DNA from: Aquimonas sp964586455
GTDB taxonomy: Bacteria; Pseudomonadota; Gammaproteobacteria; Xanthomonadales; Xanthomonadaceae
Direction of reading: 5' to 3'
NCBI GenBank assembly: GCA_964586455.1
Contig: CAZPHV010000022.1
Location: forward strand, 9,028 to 73,027
Length of the DNA: 64,000 bases
Shown: piece after piece, positions 52,976 to 61,977 of the stretch
How positions within the stretch are numbered: position 1 is the first letter of the stretch
Layout of the letters: every line of letters begins with the position of its first letter
The notes under the pieces: model-generated
The model's input: the letters and a program-made list of their open reading frames with translations, nothing else
What the model was told of the DNA's origin: nothing
Database searches by the model: none
Translations under genes and position numbers: made by a program

Positions 52976-53838
52976 GTTCTTCCCCGCATCGAGCTCGGCA
53001 GATTTAAAAAGCTCAATGCACAGTGTGCCGGCAGAATCGTGCGGCTGCCGTCATTGGTGTTCAGAACCGATTGAAGACGCTGCAGCGTCGCCTGCTGCTG
53101 AGTCCAGTCATCGCTGAGCAGCCGGGTCGGCCAGGCCGCACCGCGCAGGCGGCCTGCGCGCAATCCCCAGCTGGCATCGCCGGCCAACAGCAGCTCGCGG
53201 TCATCCTGCAGGCGCAGCAGCAGGCCGTAATGCCCGCGCGCATGGCCGGGCAGCGGCACCGCCCACAGGCTGCGGTCGCCGAGCAGATCATGGCCCTCGC
53301 CGAGTGCCTGCCAAGCTGCCGGCAGGGTCGTGAGGGGCGCGCCTTCGATCGCCACGTGGCGGGCGGCGAAATCCGCGGGCAGCAGGTCCAGCAGGGTGGC
53401 CTGACGCAGCCGCTTCAAGCGCCCGAGCCCGCGCGCCCAGCGCAGGGCGGCATCGGCACACCAGATCCGCGCCCGTGGCAGATCCTGCAGGCCGGCGATG
53501 TGGTCGGCGTGCAGATGCGAGACGAACACCGCGGCGACTTCATGCAGGGCGATGCCTTCACGCTGCAGTTGCGCGCCCAGACATTCGTTCGTCGGCAGAG
53601 CGACCGGCGTGACCCAGCGGTACAGACGCTCAGGAAAGCGCGCAGTCGCCGCGAAGAAATGCTCGGCGTAGCCGGTGTCGAACAGGATCGCGCCGGCGCT
53701 CGGATGACGGATCAGCCCGACCAGGGCGGGAAACTCGGCCATCCGCCAGGCGCCACCGGCGATCGCGACGCACTCCGGGTGGCGGCAGTGGCCGACCCGC
53801 AGCACCGTGAGCTGTACGCGTGGCGCGGAGCGGCTCAT
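52972..53838 (-). CDS. MBL-fold metallo-hydrolase
   Basis: 288 residues. The metal motif SHLHADHIAGL supplies H108, H110, D112 and H113; LPGHARGHYGL and LAGDASW supply further ligands, and PAHC lies near the end. The set resembles lactonase/thioesterase-type MBL hydrolases. The ATG at 53838 is chosen over an upstream in-frame codon because that part would overlap the KAS gene end. It follows that gene after 67 bases and overlaps the SDR gene by ATGA. A thioester or lactone substrate within this pathway is an inference. Confidence 0.85.
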   Translation of the reverse strand: MSRSAPRVQLTVLRVGHCRHPECVAIAGGAWRMAEFPALVGLIRHPSAGAILFDTGYAEHFFAATARFPERLYRWVTPVALPTNECLGAQLQREGIALHEVAAVFVSHLHADHIAGLQDLPRARIWCADAALRWARGLGRLKRLRQATLLDLLPADFAARHVAIEGAPLTTLPAAWQALGEGHDLLGDRSLWAVPLPGHARGHYGLLLRLQDDRELLLAGDASWGLRAGRLRGAAWPTRLLSDDWTQQQATLQRLQSVLNTNDGSRTILPAHCALSFLNLPSSMRGRT

Positions 53839-53905
53839 CGCAAGGCTCCGAGGGCAGCGACCGCAGGCCGCAGCAGGTAGCGAGATGAGCGTTCCTGCCG
53901 GGTCC

Positions 53906-54910
53906 TCACAGCTGCAGCACCGCGCCGCCAAGCGTGAGACCTGCGGCCGTGCCCAGCAGCAGGGCGCGCTGGCCGCGCTTCAGGCGGCCGGAATCCAGCG
54001 CCAAGTGCAGGGCAGTCGGCAGCGAGGCCGCGACCTGATTGCCATGGCTGGCGAGGATGTCTTCAACCCGCTCGGGGCCGACGCCAAGACTCTTGAACAC
54101 GTGTTGCATGCCGAGCTTCGAGGCCTGGTGGGGGATCACCCGGTCGATCGCCTCCAGCCCGAAACCCGCCTCGGTCAGAAGTGCCGCCACGAAACGGTCG
54201 AAGTGTACGGCGGTGGCGCGATACAGGCGGCGCCCGTCCATGCGGAAACGACAGGCCTGCCAGTAGTCTTCGGCGCCCGCGGCGGGCGGCAGACGTGAAC
54301 CTCCGCCGGCGATGCCACAGGCCTCGACCTGCTCGGACCAGGTTTCCAACCGCAGCGCGCGCAGGCCCGTGCTGCCGTCGCCGACCTCCAGCACCGCTGC
54401 AGCGGCGCCATCGCCGAACAGGCCATAGGTGTCCGGGTCGGCCGGGTCGAGCGCATGCGAGGCCAGATCACAGGCCACCAGCAGCACCCGCCGATAGCGC
54501 TGCGCCGCCAGCAAGGCGGCAACCAGATCGAGCCCGAGCAGAAAACTCAGACAGCTTGCGTCGACATCGAAGGCGGGCGTGCCTTTGAGGCCGAGCTCGC
54601 GATGCAGGAAGGCCGCGTTGCAGGGCAGGGCCTGATCGGGCCCCGCATTGGCGCTGACCAGACAGTCGATGTCGTCGACCCCGAGACCCGCGGCTGACAG
54701 CGCCGCATGCGCCGCCTCCGCCCCGACCTCGGCCGCGCTGCGCCTGTCCTCATAAGCCCGCCGCGCCACGCCGGTGCGTGCTTCGATGCTGCCGATCGGC
54801 AGCCCGAGCCGCAGATCGAGCTCGTTGCTGTCGATCCAGCGTGTGGGCGTGGAGATGCCGGTGGCGAGCAGGCGCAGGGAACGGAGAGGAGCGTTGGCGA
54901 TGCGGATCAT
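53906..54910 (-). CDS. KAS III-like 3-oxoacyl synthase
   Basis: 334 residues of the thiolase fold with the KAS III triad Cys120 (DVDASCLSF), His261 (VIPHQAS) and Asn291 (SHGNQVAAS). It would join an acyl-CoA/ACP with malonyl-ACP, or two acyl groups in the OleA manner. It differs from housekeeping FabH in its SIEARTGVARR-type N-terminal part and its operon with glycosyltransferases. The ATG at 54910 is chosen by comparison with family starts; the ribosome site is weak. First gene of the six-gene operon. Confidence 0.88.
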   Translation of the reverse strand: MIRIANAPLRSLRLLATGISTPTRWIDSNELDLRLGLPIGSIEARTGVARRAYEDRRSAAEVGAEAAHAALSAAGLGVDDIDCLVSANAGPDQALPCNAAFLHRELGLKGTPAFDVDASCLSFLLGLDLVAALLAAQRYRRVLLVACDLASHALDPADPDTYGLFGDGAAAAVLEVGDGSTGLRALRLETWSEQVEACGIAGGGSRLPPAAGAEDYWQACRFRMDGRRLYRATAVHFDRFVAALLTEAGFGLEAIDRVIPHQASKLGMQHVFKSLGVGPERVEDILASHGNQVAASLPTALHLALDSGRLKRGQRALLLGTAAGLTLGGAVLQL

Positions 54911-55303
54911 CCGGCTAGAAAGGCGGCAGCGGATCTGCATTGTGGCGAAACGCGCGTAACGGCGTCTGCACATGCGCGGTCGGGAGCTGAAGCGCGAACT
55001 GAGGGCATGGCTGAACGCTGCTGCTCTGTCGGATTAGTCCGCAGCGGGTGTCGGCGCTCTCAGTGGGAGCTTCCTCGTGCACTGCCCTTGCAGGGCCGGG
55101 CAGTGGACGCGTCGCGCTCATCAAACCTACAACGACGAGCGACGCCCTGCCTCCATCGAGGCAGACAATCCGTGCGCGCGTAGGGTAGATAAGCAAAGCG
55201 CATCTACCAGCTCTTCAAATGCTGCGTCACTGACTACTCGGAGTCGACCCAGCCAATCCACCGCCGAGCGCGGCGAAGGCGTACAGCAGGCGCCCGCTCC
55301 GCA
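54911..55303. other. Intergenic stretch with one GGTAGAT-type palindrome
   Basis: Upstream of the KAS III-like operon and downstream of the M48 gene. It contains GGTAGAT...ATCTACC at 55184-55208 preceded by CGTAGG, the same family as at 6444 and 6657. No other gene was seen; short frames here look like noise. Confidence 0.6.
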
Positions 55304-58153
55304 TCAGTCCGCGCTCACCTGCATCCACTGCTTGCGCTGCGCGGGCTCGTCCCAGGTGCGGTGCAGCTCGATCAGGCGTGCGCGCTCAGCGGGCTCGAGC
55401 ACACCCAGCTGCACCTCGGGTGTCTGATCGTTGAGGGCCACGACGGCGGTGCGCGTGGTCCCACTGCTGCGGCGCAGGCGCACGCTTTCGGGTAGGTCGC
55501 GGAAGTAGTGGTCAGCCTGCGCTTCGATCCAGCGCGGTGCGCCCAGCACCACCGGGTCGACTTCACGGGCATCGCCGTACGAGGCCGTGATGCGGGCCAG
55601 CGGCACGGCGCCGGCGATGCTGTAGATGAAGTGGCGCCCAGGGTTCAGGTGGGGTGGTGTGAAGCGCTCGATCTCGCGGCCGTCGCCGCTGCGCGCCAAG
55701 GCCTCCAGGGGTCTGCTCAGGTCCAGATCGACTTCACGGAAACCGCCCGGCGCCAACACGTACTGGCGGCCGCCCAGTTCCACTGAGACCGTGGTGCCAA
55801 GGCCATTGAACAGGGTCAAGGCCGCGCTGGGCTTGAAGTCGAGTGCGGCGCTGGCGGCGATCACCGCGCCGACGATCGCCAGCGCAACGCCGCTGCGTAA
55901 CAGATCGGCGAACAGGCCGTCGGCGGTCTGGAAGCGATCCCACCAGCCCAGCTTGCGCTGTCGTGCGCGCTCGCTGCCCTTCAGCAACAGGCCGTACTGG
56001 GCGTGCACGCGGCTGGTGCCAGGGGCTTCGCTGCGTTCGCTCTCGCCCTGCAGCTGCGTGGCGACTGCGGCCTCGCTGTGCAGCAATTGCTCCAGGCTGG
56101 CGTTGGCCAGCAGGTTCACGGCGCCTAGGCCTGCATGCACCCAACCATCCACCACCTGCATCCAGTCGTTGATGTTGTTGCGGTCGGCGGGCGGCAGCTG
56201 CAGGCTTTCCAGTCCGCCGCTCCAGCTATCGGTGTGCATGCGCTGCAGCACGCTCGGATCAGGCTGGATGCCAGGCGCCTCGGCGTGGATGCGATGCAGC
56301 ACGGCGTGGACCTGGTTGCAGGCCTGGATCAGACGCTTGAGTTCGCGCCCGCTGACCCGGCCGTCGGCGGTGACCACGGCCACCACGTTGCCGAGCATCC
56401 CGTGCACATCGGCCAGATCCGCGCGCGCATGTTCGGCGTAGTGCAGCAGGTCGATCAGGCCACGCAGGTGTTCAGGCCAGCCGCTTCCCAGGCGTTCGGC
56501 CGCGGCCAGATGCGCGCCGCGGCAGCGACTGTCGTGTTCGCGCAACTGAGCGTGCGCGGCTTCGAGCTCGTGCTCGACCTCGCGGATGGCATTGGGCAGG
56601 GCACGCTTGCCGATTTCGCGGCCACGGTGAACCAGACGCCCGCCGGTGGCCTCGTACACGCCTTCGCGCAGCGCCCGCAGCGCGCCCAGTTCTTCTTCCA
56701 GTTCCTGCACACGCTGCACATCCAGGCGCAGCGCGGCAGGATAGAGCGCCAGCAGTTCCTGCTCCGGCGCGTGCCGGGGTGGGGTGATCAGCTCGGCGCT
56801 GCTGCGCGCGTGCCGCGCCAGTTCACGGCCCAGGTAGCTGCCGCGGTAGCGCGGGTCGAACACCGGGCTGGCGAACTCTTCCTTGATCGCTGCCACGGTC
56901 TCGGCCGTGCTGAGCACACGTTCGATGCTGCGCCCGCCGGCGATGCGATCGCGCATGGCGGCATCCAGCGTCTTGCGGTCGGCAAACAGCAGCCACGCGC
57001 TGCGGCTGTCATGCGGCGCTGCCAGGTAGCGGCGCTTGGCATTTTCTTCGCGGTCGTAGCTGGCGGGGTGGGTTGACCACATCTGCGGAGGTTGCGCGAA
57101 GCCTTGCTTGAACAATCGACGCTGCGCCGGCGGCTCGCCCGAGGCCGGAGGAATCCGACCCCAGTGGGCATCGCCACGGATCTCGGCGAGCTTGGCGCGG
57201 ACCAGGGAATGGGTGGCAAACACATCGGCGGGCAACTGTCCGCTTTGCGCCTGGGCATCCAGAAAGCGCCAGCAGCGATCCCAGGCCTCGTCGGCGGCCT
57301 GCAGTTTGTGCAGGGCATGAACGAGCTCGTCGCTGCCGGTCAGCGATACGGCGACCAGATCGGCCTGGAACTCCATCTGCCGCGACAGCGCGCGCTGTGC
57401 CAGCACCACGACGCGCAGCAATGAGTCCAGCAGCGAGCGGATCGACCAGACGATCAGTCGCAGGATCCAGCCGATCCAGGCCACGCGCAGGTCGATACGG
57501 CTGATCGTGTCGAGCAGTTTGTCCAGCCAGTCACGACGCGCCACCAGCGCACTCGCGACCTGTTGGCTGATATAGACCCAGCTGCCGACCGCCATGCTGC
57601 GCTGGGCGAAGTGGCCGAATTCGTGGGCCAGCACGGCCTTCAGTTCGCTCAAGGTCAGCACGTTCACCAGCGGCAGGCCGATCTCGAGATTCTTGCGCGA
57701 GGGCAGCAGAATGTTCAGCAACGAAATGTCGTAGAACACCGCGGCATTCACCCGCGGCGACAGGAACACCCGATGCGGGCGTGGCGCGCCGGCTTCATCG
57801 GCCAGGCGGTGCAGGAAGGCGAACAGCTCAGGTTGGTTGGCGGGCGTTACTTCGAGGTCGCCACCGCCGCCGCCGCGACGTACGAAGAACAGGCCCTTCA
57901 GCATGAACAGGGCCAGCAGGCCGCAGCCGATCCCCGCGAACAGCAGGGCGATCACGCGGTCACCGCTGCCCTCGGCCAAGGTCAGAAAAGCGCGCACGGA
58001 AACCTGTACGAACCAGAGGGCCAGACCCGCATAGGCCAGCATGAACAGTGCGAGTGCGGCCACGGCCAACCAGGCCTGGCGCTTGTACTGGGGCGAGGGG
58101 CGGGTCAGGTCATCGGGCACGGCCTCGGGGCCGGCGGGATACAGGGAGTCCAT
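55304..58153 (-). CDS. Large membrane M48-family metallopeptidase
   Basis: 949 residues, about three times the size of HtpX. Helices near 27-50, 67-91 and 224-250 frame the zinc site: H177-E-F-G-H181 (LAHEFGHFAQ) and E261 in EFQAD. The middle 400 residues are helical and soluble-looking, with a long coiled-coil part (about 500-560); another helix lies near residue 820, followed by a beta-rich end with YVLAPGGFREVDLD. The zinc site should face the cytoplasm as in HtpX/Ste24-type enzymes. ATG at 58153 has GAGG five bases upstream; earlier in-frame codons run into palindromic repeats. It may act in membrane-protein quality control. Confidence 0.87.
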   Translation of the reverse strand: MDSLYPAGPEAVPDDLTRPSPQYKRQAWLAVAALALFMLAYAGLALWFVQVSVRAFLTLAEGSGDRVIALLFAGIGCGLLALFMLKGLFFVRRGGGGGDLEVTPANQPELFAFLHRLADEAGAPRPHRVFLSPRVNAAVFYDISLLNILLPSRKNLEIGLPLVNVLTLSELKAVLAHEFGHFAQRSMAVGSWVYISQQVASALVARRDWLDKLLDTISRIDLRVAWIGWILRLIVWSIRSLLDSLLRVVVLAQRALSRQMEFQADLVAVSLTGSDELVHALHKLQAADEAWDRCWRFLDAQAQSGQLPADVFATHSLVRAKLAEIRGDAHWGRIPPASGEPPAQRRLFKQGFAQPPQMWSTHPASYDREENAKRRYLAAPHDSRSAWLLFADRKTLDAAMRDRIAGGRSIERVLSTAETVAAIKEEFASPVFDPRYRGSYLGRELARHARSSAELITPPRHAPEQELLALYPAALRLDVQRVQELEEELGALRALREGVYEATGGRLVHRGREIGKRALPNAIREVEHELEAAHAQLREHDSRCRGAHLAAAERLGSGWPEHLRGLIDLLHYAEHARADLADVHGMLGNVVAVVTADGRVSGRELKRLIQACNQVHAVLHRIHAEAPGIQPDPSVLQRMHTDSWSGGLESLQLPPADRNNINDWMQVVDGWVHAGLGAVNLLANASLEQLLHSEAAVATQLQGESERSEAPGTSRVHAQYGLLLKGSERARQRKLGWWDRFQTADGLFADLLRSGVALAIVGAVIAASAALDFKPSAALTLFNGLGTTVSVELGGRQYVLAPGGFREVDLDLSRPLEALARSGDGREIERFTPPHLNPGRHFIYSIAGAVPLARITASYGDAREVDPVVLGAPRWIEAQADHYFRDLPESVRLRRSSGTTRTAVVALNDQTPEVQLGVLEPAERARLIELHRTWDEPAQRKQWMQVSAD

Positions 58154-58355
58154 GAAAACCTCAGGCGCAGGAATAGACGAAAGTGCAGACGGCGTGAAAG
58201 TCGCGCCGCATGCTGGCACTGTCAACGAGGCCGCGTCCAGCGACATGAGTCCGGATAGCGCAGCCAAATGGCGGGACGCGGCCAGAATCCGACAATGCGC
58301 GGTCGTAGATCGAGTGGAAGCGGCGAGCCGAGGCGCCGCGCGTCGGGGCAATGGC

Positions 58356-58594
58356 GGCGGATCAAGATCCGCCCTACGGGGGTGTGGCGGCGGCGGAACG
58401 GGATCCGTCTTGCGACGGGTGTCGCCGCGGCGGATCAAGATCCGCCCTACGGGGGGTGTCGCGGCGGCGGGACGGAATCCGTCCTGCGGCGGGTGTCGCC
58501 GCGGCGGATCAAGATCCGCCCTACGGGGGGTGTCGCGGCGGCGGGACGGAATCCGTCCTGCGGCGGGTGTCGCCGCGGCGGATCAAGATCCGCC
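58356..58594. repeat. Tandem array of four GGCGGATC palindromes
   Basis: GGCGGATCAAGATCCGCC occurs at 58356, 58429, 58503 and 58577, a period of 73-74 bases. The sequence between copies is itself nearly repeated (second palindrome-like core GACGGAATCCGTC at about mid-unit in two units). So the array is built of repeated units, not unique spacers, and is not a CRISPR. It lies upstream of the M48 gene and downstream of rdgB. Confidence 0.92.
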
Positions 58595-58710
58595 TTGCGC
58601 AGGGTGTAGCCGTGGAGGTTCGGGATTCGTCTTTCCGGAGGGTGCGTTCGCACTGCGTCGAAATCCGTCACGCTTTGGATCGCGCTCTCGTTGAGCGGGC
58701 ACGCGCGTAG

Positions 58711-58728
58711 GGCGGATCTTGATCCGCC
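58711..58728. repeat. Inverted single copy of the GGCGGATC palindrome
   Basis: GGCGGATCTTGATCCGCC preceded by CGTAG, so it reads in the opposite direction to the four tandem copies at 58356-58594. With them it closes the 670-base gene-free interval between the M48 and rdgB genes. Confidence 0.85.
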
Positions 58729-58824
58729 GCGTACCGACATGGAGTCATCTCTTCCTGCGGACACACAGGATCCGCTACCGATCCCCGCGACCATCGCCGC
58801 GCAGAAAGTGCGCGGAGTCGGTCC

Positions 58825-59454
58825 TCAAGCTTCGCGCGACAGTGCCTTCAATAGGCTCGTAACCGCCCGCCCGCGATGGCTGATCCGATGCTTGTCGGCC
58901 GGGGCAAGTTCTGCAGCCGAACGGTCAGTCTGAGGATCCAGAAACACCGGATCGTAGCCAAACCCGCCGCTGCCACGCGGCGCGTGCAGGATGCGACCGT
59001 GCCAGCGACCTTCCGCGATCAGCGGAGCAGGGTCGAGTGGGTGGCGCATCAGCGCGATCACGCTGATGAAGAACGCGCCGCGCACGTTGTCGCCGCGGTC
59101 GCCCAGTTCAGCCAGCAGCTTTGCGATGTTGGCGGCGTGGTCGCCGGGTGCGCCTGCAGGCTGTACTGCACCGGGTTCCCGCAGGCTGGCATAGCGCGCC
59201 GAGTACAGGCCGGGCGCGCCACCGAGCGCCTCCACGCACAGGCCGGAATCGTCCGCCAGCGCCGGCAAGCCGGACAGCTGACTGGCATGCCGCGCCTTGA
59301 GCAGCGCGTTCTCGACGAAGCTGAGGCCGGTCTCCTCAGGATCAGGAATGCCAAGCTCGCCCTGGGCGATCAACTCGTAACCCTGCGGCGCAAGAATCTC
59401 GCGGAACTCGCGCAGTTTGCCGGCATTGCCGCTGGCCAGGACGAGCTTCTGCAT
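58825..59454 (-). CDS. rdgB: XTP/dITP pyrophosphatase
   Basis: 209 residues, the usual RdgB/HAM1 length. Marks are LASGNAGKLREF (5-16), DDSGLCVEAL (68-77), PGLYSARYA and the late HRISHRGRA. It removes deaminated purine nucleotides (ITP, XTP and dITP) to the monophosphate, keeping them out of DNA and RNA. The ATG at 59454 is four bases after the rph stop, so rph and rdgB form an operon. Confidence 0.96.
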   Translation of the reverse strand: MQKLVLASGNAGKLREFREILAPQGYELIAQGELGIPDPEETGLSFVENALLKARHASQLSGLPALADDSGLCVEALGGAPGLYSARYASLREPGAVQPAGAPGDHAANIAKLLAELGDRGDNVRGAFFISVIALMRHPLDPAPLIAEGRWHGRILHAPRGSGGFGYDPVFLDPQTDRSAAELAPADKHRISHRGRAVTSLLKALSREA

Positions 59455-59458
59455 GGGT

Positions 59459-60190
59459 TCAGGCCGCGTCGAGGGCGGCGCGCTGGAAGCCGATCAGGCC
59501 GTTGATGCCGAGCGCGGCCAGATCGAGCAGGCCGTCGAGTTCGGAGCGACGGAAGGCGTGGCCTTCGGCGGTGCCCTGCACTTCGATGAAGCCGCCGCCG
59601 TCGTTCATCACCACGTTCATATCGGTGTCGCAGTCGCTGTCTTCGGCGTAGTCGAGGTCCAGTACCGGCGCGCCGCGGTAGATGCCGACCGAGACCGCAG
59701 CGATCGCGCCGTGGATCGGGCTGCGAGCGATGTCGCCGCGCTTCTCCAGTCGGCGGCAGGCCAGGGCCAGCGCGACATAGGCGCCGGTGATCGCGGCGCA
59801 GCGGGTGCCGCCATCGGCCTGCAGCACGTCGCAGTCGAGGGTGACGGTGCGCTCGCCAAGGGCGGCGCGATCGACGCAGGCGCGCAGGCTGCGGCCGATC
59901 AGGCGCTGGATCTCATGGGTGCGGCCGCCGATCTTGCCGGCGTTGGCCTCGCGCTGGGTGCGCTCCTTGGTGGCGCGCGGAAGCATCGAATATTCCGCGG
60001 TGACCCAGCCTTCGCCCTTGCCACGCAGGAAGCCCGGCACGCGGTTCTCGACCGTGGCGTTGCAGAGCACCCGGGTGTCGCCGGCGCTGATCAGCACCGA
60101 GCCCTCGGCGTGTCGGGTGAAGCCGGTTTCGATGCGGATGTCGCGCAGAGCGTCGAAGCGGCGGCCGGACGGCCGGGAAACATCAGACAT
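59459..60190 (-). CDS. rph: Ribonuclease PH
   Basis: 243 residues. Typical RNase PH features: RPSGRRFDALRDIRIETGF (6-24), GDTRVLCNATVE, GWVTAEYSMLPRAT and ERTQREANAGKIGGRTHEIQ, with the catalytic-site Arg and Asp residues in DLDYAEDSDCDTDMNVVM. It trims tRNA 3' ends using phosphate. The frame runs on upstream, but family start and position support the ATG at 60190. Divergent from yicC. Confidence 0.96.
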   Translation of the reverse strand: MSDVSRPSGRRFDALRDIRIETGFTRHAEGSVLISAGDTRVLCNATVENRVPGFLRGKGEGWVTAEYSMLPRATKERTQREANAGKIGGRTHEIQRLIGRSLRACVDRAALGERTVTLDCDVLQADGGTRCAAITGAYVALALACRRLEKRGDIARSPIHGAIAAVSVGIYRGAPVLDLDYAEDSDCDTDMNVVMNDGGGFIEVQGTAEGHAFRRSELDGLLDLAALGINGLIGFQRAALDAA

Positions 60191-60329
60191 GGGAGCGACT
60201 TCTAGACGGAGGCCGCGCAGTTTACCATCGCGCTCCCTGCGGCCCGGCGCACTCCTGCCGGCGTCGCCCTTAGCCTGCGTGCCGTCTCGATGGGTTCCAT
60301 CCAGCCGCGCGACCCTCACGGGAATGCCG

Positions 60330-61211
60330 ATGAGTCCTCGCCCTACCGCTTCGATCCGCAGCATGACCGCCTACGCGTCCAGCGAGCGCAGCACGCCCTG
60401 GGGCACGCTCGGCTGCGAGATCCGCGCCGTCAACCACCGTTTTCTCGAACCCGGTTTCCGGCTGTCCGACGAGCTGCGCGGCTTGGAGCCGGCCTTCCGC
60501 GAGCGGCTGGCGCAGCGGCTCTCGCGCGGCAAGGTCGATGTCGGTTTCCGCCTGCGTGCGGCCGCCAGCAGCGAAGGCCTGAAGCTCAATCCGCAAGTGT
60601 TGGACCAGCTCAGCCAGCTGGCGCTCGACATGTCCGGACGCTTCCCCGGCTTCAAGGTCGAGTTCACTGAACTGCTGCGGCAGCCGGGCCTGATCGAGCA
60701 GGCCGAGGTCGATACCGAGGCGCTGCAGGCGGAGTGTCTGTCGCTGCTGGAAGCGGTGCTGGACGACTTCATCGCCGCCCGCGAGCGCGAAGGTGCGGCG
60801 CTGGCCGCGGCGATGCGCGAGCGTCTCGACGGCATCGAACGCATCGTCGCCGAGGTGAAGGTCGCGCTGCCCGAGATCCGCGCCGCGCTGCGCGCGCGCC
60901 TGGATGCGCGTATCGCCGACCTGAAGCAACCGCTGGACCCCGGCCGGCTGGAACAGGAACTCGTACTGCAGCTGCAGAAGATCGACGTCGATGAAGAGCT
61001 CGACCGGCTGGGCGCGCATATCGCCGAGATGCGGCGCACCCTGGCCAGCCGCGACGCGGTCGGGCGCCGGCTCGATTTCCTGCTGCAGGAATTCAACCGC
61101 GAGGCCAATACCCTGGGCTCGAAGTCCATAGACGCACGTTCCAGCGCGGCCTCGGTCGAACTGAAGGTGCTGATCGAACAGTTGCGCGAACAGGTGCAGA
61201 ACATCGAATGA
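60330..61211 (+). CDS. yicC: YicC-family endoribonuclease
   Basis: 293 residues from the ATG at 60330, which keeps the family's early IRSMTAYAS (10-18); ATGs at 60324 and 60363 are alternatives. The N-terminal YicC domain has RAVNHRFLEPGFRL and SRGKVDVGFRL; the C-terminal DUF1732 domain has DEELDRLGAHIAEM, RRLDFLLQEFNREANTLGSK. YicC proteins act as endoribonucleases in RNA turnover. The stop overlaps the gmk start (ATGA), as in many Gammaproteobacteria. Confidence 0.92.
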   Translation: MSPRPTASIRSMTAYASSERSTPWGTLGCEIRAVNHRFLEPGFRLSDELRGLEPAFRERLAQRLSRGKVDVGFRLRAAASSEGLKLNPQVLDQLSQLALDMSGRFPGFKVEFTELLRQPGLIEQAEVDTEALQAECLSLLEAVLDDFIAAREREGAALAAAMRERLDGIERIVAEVKVALPEIRAALRARLDARIADLKQPLDPGRLEQELVLQLQKIDVDEELDRLGAHIAEMRRTLASRDAVGRRLDFLLQEFNREANTLGSKSIDARSSAASVELKVLIEQLREQVQNIE

Positions 61212-61819
61212 GCGGATCGCTCTACATCGTCGCGGCGCCATCGGGTGCCGGCAAATCCAGCCTGGTCAACGCCCTGCTCGAACGCGAGCCGGACATCCAG
61301 CTGTCGATCTCCTACACCTCGCGCGCAGCGCGGCCCGGTGAAACCGAGGGCTCGCATTACCACTTCGTCAGCCGCGAGCAGTTCGAGGCGATGGTGGCGC
61401 GCGGCGAGTTCTTCGAGCACGCGGTGGTGCATGGCGACCTGAAGGGCACCGCCCGCCACACGGTGGAAGCGCCACTCAAGGACGGCCGCGACGTGCTGCT
61501 GGAGATCGACTACCAGGGCGCCCGCCAGGTGCGGGCGCGGGTGCCCGACTGCGTCAGCGTGTTCATCCTGCCCCCCTCACGCGAGGAGCTTGAACGCCGA
61601 CTGCGCGGCCGCGCCCAGGACAGCGAGGAAACCATCCTCAAGCGCCTGGAAAACTCGCGCGAGGAAATCGCCCACCTCGAAGATTTCGACTACCTGATCG
61701 TCAACGACCAGTTCGACCGCGCCCTCGAAGACCTCTGCGCGATCGTGCGCGGACACCGCCTGCGGCGCAGCGAGCAGGTCCGGCGTCAGGCGGAGCTGAT
61801 CCGGGCGCTGCTGGGCTAG
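61208..61819 (+). CDS. gmk: Guanylate kinase
   Basis: 203 residues. P-loop APSGAGKSS (10-17), GMP site SYTSRAARPGE and YHFVS, then VLLEIDYQGARQVR. It phosphorylates GMP to GDP. It is co-translated with yicC through the ATGA overlap. Usual rpoZ and spoT genes do not follow here; the next gene starts 158 bases later and is unrelated. Confidence 0.97.
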   Translation: MSGSLYIVAAPSGAGKSSLVNALLEREPDIQLSISYTSRAARPGETEGSHYHFVSREQFEAMVARGEFFEHAVVHGDLKGTARHTVEAPLKDGRDVLLEIDYQGARQVRARVPDCVSVFILPPSREELERRLRGRAQDSEETILKRLENSREEIAHLEDFDYLIVNDQFDRALEDLCAIVRGHRLRRSEQVRRQAELIRALLG

Positions 61820-61977
61820 CCGGCCGTCGCGTGGGTACGGAGGCCTTGCTGTAAGTCGCTGGGACCGATCGCCGAGTTCAGTCCGGTGCTCTCAGTGCCG
61901 CGAATGTTGCGTCTCTGAACGGACTGCCACTCACCCGACTGGAAACGATGCACAGCCCCTGATCGAGCGCCTATCGC

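Noticed and set aside
58356..58594. CRISPR array
   Set aside because: Repeats are perfect palindromes and the sequences between them are repeated, not unique; no cas genes are seen.
58268..58710. Plus- and minus-strand frames over the palindromic array
   Set aside because: They translate tandem palindromes in several frames and give low-complexity Gly/Arg/Ala peptides.
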